Assembly (NCBI RefSeq): GCF_013314535.1
Contig: NZ_JABUAE010000002.1
Span: 1 to 64,000 of the forward strand
Source of the DNA: Bacillus sp. Xin1
GTDB lineage: Bacteria; Bacillota; Bacilli; Bacillales; Bacillaceae_G
Direction of reading: 5' to 3'
Length of the DNA stretch: 64,000 nucleotides
Shown: positions 46,930 to 56,056 of the stretch, piece by piece
How positions within the stretch are numbered: position 1 is the first letter of the stretch
Layout of the letters: every line of letters begins with the position of its first letter
Notes under the pieces: model-generated
What the model was told of the DNA's origin: nothing
What the model saw: only the letters and a program-made list of their open reading frames with translations
The model's database searches: none
Program-made: the position numbers and the translations under genes

Positions 46930-49626
46930 GTGTTGCAAGGATTTTTAAATTTTAAAGGGCAAGAAATGATACTGACAAAGGGTTTATTTAAAAATATTAA
47001 AAATAATTTCACCTATGAGTTTTGGGTAAATCCTCAAAAGGAACTTAGCTTAAATTGGGAATCAGATGAAGGAAAGTATAGCATTTCCGGTCAAAGATTC
47101 ATTATTAGCCCGGGGAAAACTGCAATTGAGCAAAAAGATGAATCGGGTACGGGAATATCAGTTGGAACGAATGGGATAACAGTATATGAACTTAGTGGCA
47201 ATGATGCATTTGCTCTACTCACATATAAGATAAAAATAGACGATTGGATTCATATAGCTATTGTTTATGAAAATAAAACTCCAAACTTATATGTGAATGG
47301 AAGTTTTGTGAAAAAAGGATTAAAAAGTACGAAGAATAATATCTTTGCATCAGGAAATATTGGAGGATGTGAAGAATGCGGATACTTTGAAGGGCAAGTA
47401 AATCATCTGAGGATTTGGGAGTATTCAAAAAACGAAAAAGAGATTAAGTTGTATATGGATAAATATTCAAATGGTGACGAACAAGGATTGATTTTAAATT
47501 TGAACTATGAAAAGCCAACGGATATCCAATCTATTTCAAACATAAGCGAAGAAGCTGATGAACCCTCTTTTTTAAAGGATTCTATTCTTGATCAATTTAG
47601 TTTAGAAACATTTAATGAAATAAATTATGTTGAATATAAGAATAACTTACCTCAGGATACTGAAGTAGATGTGATTATACCAATATATAATGGTTATGAA
47701 TTTACGAAGAGATGTATAGAAAGTATATATGAAAATGCTGATCTTCAATTTAATTTATTTTTAATTAATGATGCTAGTACAGATGAACGAATATATCATT
47801 TTTTGGAGAATTTGAAATCAAATAAATCACATCAAAATTTAAAAAGGTTAGTGGTTATACACAATGATAAAAACCTGGGATACGTACAGAGTATTAATAA
47901 AGGATTACTTTTAACAACGAATCACCCCATTTTATTAAATAGTGATACAGAAATTCCACCTCATTGTTTTCGGCGTTTAATTAACCCTATTCTAGTAAAT
48001 AATAAAATCTCATCAGTTACTCCTTTCTCAAATAGTGCTACGATTTGTTCCTATCCAAATTTTCTTCAAGATAATGAATTACTGTACGATATGAATACAA
48101 ATGAAGTCGATTCATATTTTTCAAAATATATCATTAACAAAGGGATAGTAATTCCAACAGGTGTAGGCTTCTGCATGGCATTAAATAGAAATGTTATTCA
48201 TGATATCGGAATCTTTGATGATGAGGTTTTTGGTAAAGGATATGGCGAGGAAAACGATTGGTGCATGAGAGCTCAGCATAAAGGATATCAAAATATATTG
48301 ATCCCAAATGTGTTCATTTATCATAAACATGGTGTCAGTTTTAATCAAATAGATGGCAGTAAACAAGAGTTAATGTCAAGTAATTTAAAAAAATTACTTA
48401 ACCGATACCCCGATTATAATAAAAGAATACAAGAATTTATAAGGCGCGATCCAATGAAAAATATAAGAGAATTTATGAAAAGTGTAATGGTCGCCGATAA
48501 ATATTCTTCTAAAAAGGGGAGATTATTTATCGACCACGGCTTAGGTGGCGGTGCTTCAATCTATCAAACTAACTATATAAAAACATTAGAAGATAATGAG
48601 AGGATATACACGTTAACACCTGGGACAGATTATGTAATTTTAACTGATCATAATCATTCTGAACCAATAACTTATAATCTTCAATTAAGTAAACTAAATG
48701 AAATGAATTTTAAAAAATTATTAAGTGCTTTAAGAATTGATCTTATTTTTATTAATCATTTATTTAAGTATCCAATAAAAAAAATGTTCAGTTTAATACA
48801 ACACTCACTGGTGGATTATTATTTTTTTGTTCATGATTTTTATTGTATTTGTCCAAGTTACAATTTAATTAATCACGAAAAGAAATATTGTAATGCTGAA
48901 ACAAACCCAGAAATCTGTCAGGGGTGTATTGCAAAGTTATATCCAAAAGAAACTATTAACATTGAAGATTGGAGAAAAGCGTTTCATTCTTTTTTGATAG
49001 GGGCCAAAAGGGTGATAACACCTAGTTATAACACGAAAGAAATTCTTTTAAAATATTATAAAGATATCCAGATAGAAGTAAGAGAACATTCCATTGATTC
49101 AAAAGTAGCCTACACTTTTAATGAGGATTTTTTAAATAAACAAAATTTAAATATTGCTTTTGTGGGGGCAATCGATTTGCCGAAAGGGTCAGGCATTATA
49201 TATGAATTAAAGGATTTAATTGTTGAAGAAAATTTGCCAATAAACATAAAGGTGATTGGTATAACAAATATTCATTTTAACCCGTATAAAAGTGATGAGG
49301 GGAAGTTTGAAGTAACAGGAAGATATGAAGTTAATAATTTATCAGAAATATTGGCTGAGAAAGAAATAGCATTGGTGATTACTCCCTCAGTTTGTCCTGA
49401 AACGTATTCGTATACAACAAGTGAAGCGATGTTATCGGGATATCCTATTATTACATTTAATTTGGGTGCTCCTGCTGAAAGAGTGAAAAGGTACCAAGGT
49501 GGATGGGTTATTGATAACATAAATAGTACTGAAATATTAAACTTATTAAAAAGATTATTAAAAAACAGAGAAGAAATTAATGAGAAAGCGACAAATTTAA
49601 AGGATTTTCAAAAAAGTGATGAATGA
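46930..49626 (+). CDS. Three-domain LamG-GT2-GT4 fusion glycosyltransferase
   Basis: About 898 residues. N-terminal 1-205: LamG/concanavalin-like beta-sandwich (FTYEFWVNPQKELSLNW, then IHIAIVYENKTPNLYVNG and FEGQVNHLRIWEYSKNE). Residues about 245-480: GT2 glycosyltransferase with VDVIIPIYNGYEFTKRC, LINDAST and an ILLNSDTEIPP nucleotide-binding region near 337. Residues about 530-890: GT4-like, with GLGGGASIYQTNYI, DFYCICPSYNLIN, AFVGAIDLPKGSG and CPETYSYTTSEAMLSGYPII. GTG at 46930 is used because GAGGGTG stands 7 bases before it; GTG at 46921 is the upstream option. The LamG module may bind glycan. It faces away from the pse operon across a 700-bp gap (46232-46929) in which I see no gene. Confidence 0.87.
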   Translation: MLQGFLNFKGQEMILTKGLFKNIKNNFTYEFWVNPQKELSLNWESDEGKYSISGQRFIISPGKTAIEQKDESGTGISVGTNGITVYELSGNDAFALLTYKIKIDDWIHIAIVYENKTPNLYVNGSFVKKGLKSTKNNIFASGNIGGCEECGYFEGQVNHLRIWEYSKNEKEIKLYMDKYSNGDEQGLILNLNYEKPTDIQSISNISEEADEPSFLKDSILDQFSLETFNEINYVEYKNNLPQDTEVDVIIPIYNGYEFTKRCIESIYENADLQFNLFLINDASTDERIYHFLENLKSNKSHQNLKRLVVIHNDKNLGYVQSINKGLLLTTNHPILLNSDTEIPPHCFRRLINPILVNNKISSVTPFSNSATICSYPNFLQDNELLYDMNTNEVDSYFSKYIINKGIVIPTGVGFCMALNRNVIHDIGIFDDEVFGKGYGEENDWCMRAQHKGYQNILIPNVFIYHKHGVSFNQIDGSKQELMSSNLKKLLNRYPDYNKRIQEFIRRDPMKNIREFMKSVMVADKYSSKKGRLFIDHGLGGGASIYQTNYIKTLEDNERIYTLTPGTDYVILTDHNHSEPITYNLQLSKLNEMNFKKLLSALRIDLIFINHLFKYPIKKMFSLIQHSLVDYYFFVHDFYCICPSYNLINHEKKYCNAETNPEICQGCIAKLYPKETINIEDWRKAFHSFLIGAKRVITPSYNTKEILLKYYKDIQIEVREHSIDSKVAYTFNEDFLNKQNLNIAFVGAIDLPKGSGIIYELKDLIVEENLPINIKVIGITNIHFNPYKSDEGKFEVTGRYEVNNLSEILAEKEIALVITPSVCPETYSYTTSEAMLSGYPIITFNLGAPAERVKRYQGGWVIDNINSTEILNLLKRLLKNREEINEKATNLKDFQKSDE

Positions 49627-49652
49627 TAGTAAATATTAATGGATTCAGTAGG

Positions 49653-49804
49653 TTTATTCCACTATTTGTGGGCAGTAAGACCCCGCCTCAAAATTCCGCA
49701 AAAGCAAAGAAATTAGGTGTGAGCTGCCCGTAAAAACCTGATTGGTGAGGGCCAGTAAACAGTAAGGGATGAAGGAGGCCTTCATTAATTAAAGTTTCAC
49801 TTAT
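49653..49804 (-). repeat. bcr1-like repeat, copy 6 (degenerate)
   Basis: TTTAT at 49653-49657 and TTAT at 49801-49804. Recognisable are TGGGCAGTAAGACCCCGCCT, CTGCCCGTAAAAACCTGATT and AAAGTTTCAC. The hairpins have decayed. Confidence 0.6.
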
Positions 49805-49874
49805 AAGAAAAAATACTATTCGCTACTAAAGGCAAGATTATTTTTGATTGAAACAATAAGAAGGGGTGATGTTT

Positions 49875-51110
49875 ATGTCGCAAAAGTTTCTTTACTTGCC
49901 AATCGAATCAAAAACAAGGGAATTCGACGCAAAATTACTCTTAACCTATTATGCAATTAAAGAGAATTATCGGATTGTTCTAGGAACACATACGCCTATT
50001 CTCGCTCATTTAGAGTTATTACCTAAGGGGATTATTTGTTCAAAGGGAACTCCTTATGGTGATGCAAGGAAAGAATATATGGATCACGCATACAAACTAG
50101 GCTATTCTATCGTCGAATTAGATGAAGAAGAAGGATTATTCCTTAATAGCAATAATTATAGTCGTCTTGGAAAAGATGACAAGTATGTCAAAATACTCGA
50201 GCATGTATATTGCTGGGGAGATGCTCATAAAGAAATAGTTACAAATACTTTTCCTGAATTTAAGCAGAAATTTCATTTAACTGGCCATCCGCGTTTCGAT
50301 CTACTCAAGAAAAAGTACCGGGATTTATATAGTGATGAAGTTAAAATGATTGAACAAAAGTTTGGAGATTTTATTTTAGTGAATACAAGATTTACTCAAT
50401 ATAATCACTTTTTAAGAGGATTTAATCCTAACGAACGTTATATAAAGAAGGTATATGAACATTTCATCCAATTAATTAAAGAATTAAGTGGGAAATATCC
50501 AAATCTTAATATTGTTGTTCGTCCTCATATTCATGAAAATGTGGATAGTTATCGAAAAGAATTGTCGAATTATAAAAATGTATTTGTGGCCCATGATGGT
50601 AATGTTGTGATGTGGATTTTAGCTTCAAAAGTTGTAATACACAATCGTTGTACGACAGGTATTGAAGCTTTGTTACTTGATAAACCAGTCATTGCTTATA
50701 TGCCAATTGATTATGAAAGAGAGAAAAAATATTTACCTAATGCGGTTACCTATAAATCAGTGAATAGTAGTGAAGTATTCAACTTAATCGATTTTTGTTT
50801 ATCTAAAGGAGAAAAAGGTGAAGGAAAAAAAATTCTATCCAAAAATTATTATGGGGCTATGGATGAAGAAAACTATGCGTATAAGAATATTATTAGTTTA
50901 TTAGACAAAATCAATTCAACAGGTGAAAGTTCCATCCAGGAGTCTTCAGTAAGAGCGCTCTCTACAATAAAAGGGGATCATACGTTAACTTCAGAAGAAG
51001 AAATAAAAAGTTTCTTCAAAAAACTGGATTTAATAGAAATAAATAAAAATGAAGTGAGTGTTCGAACATTAGCTCCTGATTTATTTGAAATAACATCTTC
51101 AAAAAGTTGA
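49875..51110 (+). CDS. Surface carbohydrate biosynthesis protein (glycosyltransferase-like)
   Basis: 411 residues; resembles the surface carbohydrate biosynthesis family with a glycerophosphotransferase-like core. Features are KFLYLPIESKTREFDAKLLL at the N-terminus, HPRFDLL near 140, a VRPHIHEN segment and VIHNRCTTGIEALLLDKPVI, which resembles the donor-binding loop of CDP-glycerol/NDP-sugar transferases. ATG 49875 with AAGGGG 8 bases upstream; GTG/ATG codons before it overlap that site. A long serine/lysine-rich tail follows after residue 345. Substrate unknown. Confidence 0.7.
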   Translation: MSQKFLYLPIESKTREFDAKLLLTYYAIKENYRIVLGTHTPILAHLELLPKGIICSKGTPYGDARKEYMDHAYKLGYSIVELDEEEGLFLNSNNYSRLGKDDKYVKILEHVYCWGDAHKEIVTNTFPEFKQKFHLTGHPRFDLLKKKYRDLYSDEVKMIEQKFGDFILVNTRFTQYNHFLRGFNPNERYIKKVYEHFIQLIKELSGKYPNLNIVVRPHIHENVDSYRKELSNYKNVFVAHDGNVVMWILASKVVIHNRCTTGIEALLLDKPVIAYMPIDYEREKKYLPNAVTYKSVNSSEVFNLIDFCLSKGEKGEGKKILSKNYYGAMDEENYAYKNIISLLDKINSTGESSIQESSVRALSTIKGDHTLTSEEEIKSFFKKLDLIEINKNEVSVRTLAPDLFEITSSKS

Positions 51111-51149
51111 GTTCTTGTTTTCTGCGAGGCTTAAGGTAAATTCCTTAGT

Positions 51150-51186
51150 TAAGTACCCCCTTGTTATCAAGAGGGGTATTGTTTTA
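51150..51186 (+). terminator. Terminator of the surface carbohydrate gene
   Basis: TACCCCCTT / AAGAGGGGTA stem (one mismatch) with TTGTTTTAT. The rest of 51187-51578 shows no gene and carries the rfbA promoter region. Confidence 0.82.
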
Positions 51187-51578
51187 TATAATGAAAAATT
51201 AATTTTCAAAGAGTGTGTTTTTTATAGTAAATTAACGCAGCATTTTGTTTTGAAATCATTGTTATGGAAAAAATAACTATTGTTACTTCGCTGTGTTCTC
51301 TTCAAAGGCATTTAAGTAGATAGAGGTATCCAAGAAAAGAATAAAAAATTTTATTCATTCGGTGTCACATGCGTAGCAAGAAACGTATTTATGAAAAGAT
51401 GAAGAATAAAAATGAGCCTTAAAGAATTGTATTAATACTGCGAATAATTTCCATTGGTACAATGTGGGATTTGAGGGTAGAGACAGAAGGGGACCTTTGG
51501 ATGCATGGATATTTTTCTGCTCTTACTTAAAACATCAGGCTATGTTCTAGACTTTTATAGAGGGAAAGGAGCAACCTT

Positions 51579-52319
51579 ATGAAAGGCATTATTTTAGCTG
51601 GAGGTACAGGATCACGATTATACCCTATCACTAGGGTGACTAATAAACACTTGCTGCCTGTAGGACGTTATCCAATGATTTATCACTCAGTTTTTAAATT
51701 AAAAGAATGCGGGATTACAGACATTATTGTCGTAACAGGAAAAGAGCATATGGGAAATGTAGTTAATTTCTTAGGGAGCGGAACTGATTTTGGTGTTTCA
51801 TTTACTTATAGAGTACAAGAAAAAGCAGGAGGAATTGCACAGGCTTTAGGGTTATGTGAGACATTTATCGGTAATAATAGAATGCTTGTTATTCTAGGTG
51901 ATAATATATTTTCTGATACATTACTTCATTATGTAAAAGGATATCAGAAGCAAAAAGCAGGAGCGAAAATTCTTTTGAAGGAAGTTGATGACCCAAAAAG
52001 ATTCGGAGTTCCTGAAATACAGGGGGATTATATTGTAAATATAGAGGAAAAGCCAAAGAAGCCGAAAAGTCCTTATGCAGTAACAGGAATTTATATGTAT
52101 GACGCAGATGTATTTGGGATGGTTAAAAAGTTAAAGCCATCTAAACGCGGTGAATTAGAAATAACGGATTTAAACAATGAGTATATTAAAAGAGGAACGT
52201 TAACTTATGATGTATTAAAGGGTTGGTGGACTGATGCTGGAACCCATGATTCCCTCCATAGGGCAAATACGCTGGCAAAAGATTTATATTTTGGGAATGG
52301 ATTTGACAGTACACCTTAA
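51579..52319 (+). CDS. rfbA: Glucose-1-phosphate thymidylyltransferase (RfbA/RmlA)
   Basis: Makes dTDP-glucose, first step of dTDP-L-rhamnose synthesis. N-terminal IILAGGTGSRLYPITRVTNK signature, ILGDNIF substrate motif and LEITDLNNEY. 246 residues, shorter than the common RmlA (about 290) and matching the compact B. cereus group/SpsI type. Ribosome site GGAAAGGAGC before the ATG. The remaining rhamnose genes (rfbC, rfbB, rfbD) start at 54501 and are separated from it by a bcr1-like repeat, a CgeB-type gene and a small gene on the other strand. Confidence 0.94.
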   Translation: MKGIILAGGTGSRLYPITRVTNKHLLPVGRYPMIYHSVFKLKECGITDIIVVTGKEHMGNVVNFLGSGTDFGVSFTYRVQEKAGGIAQALGLCETFIGNNRMLVILGDNIFSDTLLHYVKGYQKQKAGAKILLKEVDDPKRFGVPEIQGDYIVNIEEKPKKPKSPYAVTGIYMYDADVFGMVKKLKPSKRGELEITDLNNEYIKRGTLTYDVLKGWWTDAGTHDSLHRANTLAKDLYFGNGFDSTP

Positions 52320-52415
52320 GAGTTTAGATATAAAAAGAAATGCATTTTGTAATTATCCTGGAAGTGATATCTATTTCATAGGAAATAAATCCTGATATTG
52401 TTATACATTGTGTTG

Positions 52416-52574
52416 TTTATGTCGCTATTTTAGGGCAGTAAGATCCCCACCTCAAAGTTTAGTAAAAGCAAAGAAGATAGGTGGGGGATCAACTGTCAGT
52501 ACCAGCCCGATTGATGAGGGCTAATAATCAGTGGGGATATAGAAAACCCCCACTAATTTAAGTTTCACTTTATT
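52416..52574 (-). repeat. bcr1-like repeat, copy 7
   Basis: TTTAT at 52416-52420 and 52570-52574. Stems GATCCCCACCT/AGGTGGGGGATC and the ending CCCCCACTAATTTAAGTTTC plus AC are visible. Confidence 0.78.
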
Positions 52575-52610
52575 TTTTAAATAAATTATGTTTACGATAG
52601 AATACGATTT

Positions 52611-53576
52611 TTATGCTTGAATAATATTCATCATTTCTTTTACCCTTTGACCAAATGTGTGCTGCTTTATCGCTCGTTTTTGAGCTTTTTGAGCAATAAC
52701 CTGCCTTTTTTCTTTATTATTCATATAGGTAACCACTTTACATAGACAATCTTCATAATCCCGGTAAGATACCATTTCTTCTTCAGTAAAGAAAGAACGA
52801 AGGTTAGGTTTTTCCTCTATTAGTTGAAAAGCTCCACATGCCGCAATATCAAACGTTCGGTTATTAATGCTTTCGCTAATAATTCCAGATGCGTTTTGAT
52901 TATGCAAGAAATTGTGGCTTCGATGAGGGTTTAATACAATGCTGGCTCCGTTGTAAAAATAGGAAACCACTTTTGGATTCATCCATGTATCTTTAATCGT
53001 AACTCTAGGGCTGTTTCTCCAGAGTTTTTGTAGTCTATTACGCCAGCCTTTCCCAACTAAGCAGATGTGATAGTTTGTATTTTGTAAGAGAAAATGGATG
53101 AGGTGTATCCTTGTGGGATATGGATATCCTACAAGGAGCAAATCGCTTTTGTATGCGTGTCCCGCTAGTAGAGTTCTAAAAGTCGTAGAATCCGTTCCTA
53201 ACGGTAAATGATAGGCATTTGGATGGACTAATTGATAGTGTTTTAAAGATCCTGTATCGATGGTAAAGATATAATCGAATCTATTAATCATTTGATAAGT
53301 CTTATCAAAATAATAAGGGTCCTCAGTCATCCAACATGCTAGCTTAATACCATTTTCTTTAAAATATTGAATAGCTTGTACAGAAAGATAGTCTCCTAAT
53401 ATAGTTAGAACCACTTGTGGTTGAAACGTGGCAACAATAGATTGCAGCTTTTCTATGGGTTCTAATGGATGAAAGGAGATCCATTCATAACCATTATCGT
53501 TTAGCCCAGCTTTCATACTGTGATCTAAATAATTGTAAATACCGTGATAACCAGAAGAAATATACAGTAACTTCAT
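52611..53576 (-). CDS. CgeB-type glycosyltransferase
   Basis: 321 residues; family of CgeB (spore maturation) and related GT-B enzymes. Hallmarks: ISSGYHGIYNYLDHSMKAG at the N-terminus, WMTEDPYYFD (TEDP), LPLGTDSTTF (H/L..GxD motif) and RTFDIAACGAFQL in the C-terminal half, followed by FTEEEMVSYRDYED. In B. subtilis cgeAB are late sporulation genes acting on the outer coat, a parallel to this location in a spore glycan cluster. Start ATG 53576 with a weak ribosome site. Opposite in direction to rfbA and rfbC; convergent on the bcr1-like copy. Confidence 0.83.
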   Translation of the reverse strand: MKLLYISSGYHGIYNYLDHSMKAGLNDNGYEWISFHPLEPIEKLQSIVATFQPQVVLTILGDYLSVQAIQYFKENGIKLACWMTEDPYYFDKTYQMINRFDYIFTIDTGSLKHYQLVHPNAYHLPLGTDSTTFRTLLAGHAYKSDLLLVGYPYPTRIHLIHFLLQNTNYHICLVGKGWRNRLQKLWRNSPRVTIKDTWMNPKVVSYFYNGASIVLNPHRSHNFLHNQNASGIISESINNRTFDIAACGAFQLIEEKPNLRSFFTEEEMVSYRDYEDCLCKVVTYMNNKEKRQVIAQKAQKRAIKQHTFGQRVKEMMNIIQA

Positions 53577-53604
53577 TATATATCACCAATTGTAACAATG
53601 ATTT

Positions 53605-53844
53605 CTATTCTTCTGTTGTAATGATGCTTTCAACATTATTACAACTAATTTTTATAATGTTCGTCGCACTTGGAGATGGTAAATCTTCTTCTTCTAATGT
53701 AACTATGCCAGTCCAGTTATTAAAGTCTATAAGTTTGGCTGGTCCATAAACAAAACCAGATTTACCTACGACCGTTATAATAGTTCCAAGTGGTATGTTG
53801 GCAAACTGGCGACAAATGCTACTTTTACATAGTAAGAAAGCCAT
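53605..53844 (-). CDS. Small conserved protein, paralogue of 38651-38881
   Basis: 79 residues from ATG 53844 (AAAGGGGAA 7 bases upstream). N-terminal CKSSICRQF cysteine pair, then PLGTIITVVGKSGFVYGPAK, VTLEEEDLPSPSATNIIKIS and CNNVESI. It matches the protein at 38651 in every conserved position, with little change in the beta-rich core. It lies 28 bases upstream of the CgeB-type gene on the same strand, so the two may share one transcript. Function unknown; a small exosporium or spore-coat protein would fit the setting. Confidence 0.7.
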   Translation of the reverse strand: MAFLLCKSSICRQFANIPLGTIITVVGKSGFVYGPAKLIDFNNWTGIVTLEEEDLPSPSATNIIKISCNNVESIITTEE

Positions 53845-54126
53845 AGACAAATTCCCCTTTCTTTTTATCAATTAAGTTGATATTTAATAACACTTATAAT
53901 ATATGAAAATAGATAGATTTTGTGCGAAGAATGTTCCGATAAATACACCCTTTTATATCAATTTAAATATCTAATTTGAGTAATAAATGCCATTTTAAAA
54001 ATCCAGTAACCGACTGAAAACAGTAGGCCTCTTTTTATGTGTGTACTACGTTAAATATTCCATGTCATTATGGAATCAGCAATGAAATGAACAGAAGAAA
54101 TTAAAATTGTACAGGATTCAGCTAGT

Positions 54127-54152
54127 ACCGTATGGTTATAAACGGCATATAT
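54127..54152 (+). promoter_or_regulatory. Candidate sigma-K promoter ahead of rfbCBD
   Basis: AC (54127), 17-base spacer, CATATATAA (54146-54154) is near the sigma-K pattern (AC-rich -35, CATANNNTA -10) but departs in the last bases of the -10. It would give mother-cell expression. Weak evidence. Confidence 0.25.
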
Positions 54153-54240
54153 AAGATGTTTAAAAAGTAAAATAAATAAAGAGATATGTTTATTTTGCTA
54201 TTCGTGGAGTAAGTAAGGAACCGATTAAAGTTAAGATTAG

Positions 54241-54348
54241 ATGAAAAGAGTTATTTTTACTGATGGTACAGAATCACGTCTATATCCCACGACAAAAGTA
54301 ATAAGGAATCATTTACTTTCTGGCAATCAATTAGCAATAGCATATTAA
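54241..54348 (+). pseudogene. rfbA relic (5' fragment)
   Basis: Translates as MKRVIFTDGTESRLYPTTKV, then IRNHLLSGNQLAIAY and a TAA, clearly a degraded copy of the RfbA start (MKGIILAGGTGSRLYPITRV ... NKHLLPVGRYPMIY). The key glycines are lost and no more of the gene follows. It sits just before rfbC, the usual place of rfbA. Confidence 0.75.
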
Positions 54349-54500
54349 AATAACGAAGAATATTAACCTATATATTTAATGGAGTGATGAAGTAGCAGAG
54401 AGGTTTATGACCCTCTTTGGCGTAGCAATGTACTCGTAAGAGAAATCCGATTCGGGAAGGAATTTGGTGAAAAAACTGAATAATGGAGGTGATAGCGAAA

Positions 54501-55067
54501 ATGAACGTAATTGAAACTTTATTCGAGAATGTACACATTGTAGAGCCGGACGTATATAAGGATCATAGGGGTTTTTTTAAAGAAAGCTATAATAAAAAAG
54601 TCTTTGAGCAATTACAAGTGCCGTATCAATTCGTTCAGGACAATATATCAAAATCGGTGGAAGCAGGAACAATAAGAGGCTTGCATTTTCAAACAAATCC
54701 TAAAGCTCAAACGAAGCTTGTACAGGTGATGAAAGGAGTTATATTTGATGTTATCGTGGACTTGCGAAAAGAATCCCCGACATATAAGAAATGGCAAGGA
54801 TTTATATTAAGTGAATATAATCATCGGCAGTTGCTTGTACCAAAAGGATATGCACATGGTTTTTGTACATTAGTCCCTAACACAATTGTCATGTATAAGG
54901 TCGATGAACATTACGATTTTCAATCTGATAGCGGGATACGCTGGAATGATGAAGAATTGCAAATTGATTGGCCGGTTAAGTATCCCGTTCTATCCGACAA
55001 AGACCAGGAATTGCCGTCTTTACAAGATGGTAATCATAATTTTCATTTTAGGGAGAAACGCACATGA
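54501..55067 (+). CDS. rfbC: dTDP-4-dehydrorhamnose 3,5-epimerase
   Basis: Third step of dTDP-L-rhamnose synthesis; cupin-like epimerase. Signatures: DHRGFFKESYNKKVF, GTIRGLHFQTNPKAQTKLVQ with the active-site His (LHFQ), VPKGYAHGFCTL and MYKVDEHYDF. 188 residues from ATG 54501, which has GGAGGTGAT upstream; the earlier ATG (54483) overlaps that site. Starts the rfbCBD operon. Its stop overlaps the rfbB start by four bases. Confidence 0.95.
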   Translation: MNVIETLFENVHIVEPDVYKDHRGFFKESYNKKVFEQLQVPYQFVQDNISKSVEAGTIRGLHFQTNPKAQTKLVQVMKGVIFDVIVDLRKESPTYKKWQGFILSEYNHRQLLVPKGYAHGFCTLVPNTIVMYKVDEHYDFQSDSGIRWNDEELQIDWPVKYPVLSDKDQELPSLQDGNHNFHFREKRT

Positions 55068-56041
55068 ATATTTTAGTAACAGGCGGAGCAGGTTTTATTG
55101 GTAGTAATTTTATAAGGTTTTTAGTTAAGAAGTACCCGCATTATAACATTATTAATTACGATGTATTGACTTATTGCGGAAATTTATTGAATTTAGAAGA
55201 GATAAAGGGTAGAAAGAATTACCGGTTTATTAAAGGCGATATTCAAAATAAAGAATTGCTTTATCATGTAATAGATCAATATGAAATTAACAGTATTATT
55301 AACTTTGCCGCAGAATCACATGTTGACCGCAGTATTGAAAATCCACAAATCTTTTATTCTACAAATATATTAGGAACAACAACATTGTTAGAAGTTGCTC
55401 TTGCAAATCAAATTGAAAAATTTATTCAAATTTCTACTGATGAAGTGTACGGTTCATTGGGGGAAACAGGAGTATTCACAGAGGATACGCCATTGAACCC
55501 TAACAGTCCTTACTCTTCTAGTAAAGCGAGTGCTGATTTAATCGCATTGGCTTACTGTAAAACGTATGATTTACATGTCAATATTACCCGTTGTTCTAAT
55601 AATTATGGTCCTTATCAATATCCGGAGAAATTGATTCCTCTTATGGTTACAAATGCCTTGGAGACTAAACCGTTGCCTGTATACGGAACGGGCAGAAATG
55701 TTCGAGATTGGCTTCATGTATATGATCATTGTACTGCTATTGATTTAGTGCTGCATAAAGGGAAAAAAGGAGAAATATATAATATTGGAGGAAATAATGA
55801 AAAGCGCAACATTGAAATTGTAGAGCTCATTCTTGAACAGCTAGGCGCCTCTAAAGATCAAATTACATTTGTAAAGGATCGGCTAGGACATGATTGGCGC
55901 TACGCTATTAATGCTAAAAAAATCAAAAAAGAGCTTGGATGGAAGCCAGTATATACATTTGAAGCGGGCCTTCAGGAGGTTATTCAATGGTATAAACGGA
56001 ATGAAACCTGGTGGAAGCCTCTAAAATACGGTACATCTTAG
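55064..56041 (+). CDS. rfbB: dTDP-glucose 4,6-dehydratase
   Basis: Second step of rhamnose synthesis. SDR with LVTGGAGFIGSNFIRF for NAD binding, NFAAESHVDRSIENPQ, the STDEVYGSLG motif, and YSSSKASADLI carrying the tyrosine and lysine of the active site. 325 residues, typical. ATGA overlap with rfbC; rfbD follows after 15 bases. Confidence 0.96.
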   Translation: MNILVTGGAGFIGSNFIRFLVKKYPHYNIINYDVLTYCGNLLNLEEIKGRKNYRFIKGDIQNKELLYHVIDQYEINSIINFAAESHVDRSIENPQIFYSTNILGTTTLLEVALANQIEKFIQISTDEVYGSLGETGVFTEDTPLNPNSPYSSSKASADLIALAYCKTYDLHVNITRCSNNYGPYQYPEKLIPLMVTNALETKPLPVYGTGRNVRDWLHVYDHCTAIDLVLHKGKKGEIYNIGGNNEKRNIEIVELILEQLGASKDQITFVKDRLGHDWRYAINAKKIKKELGWKPVYTFEAGLQEVIQWYKRNETWWKPLKYGTS

Positions 56042-56056
56042 TAGAGGGAGAGAGTT

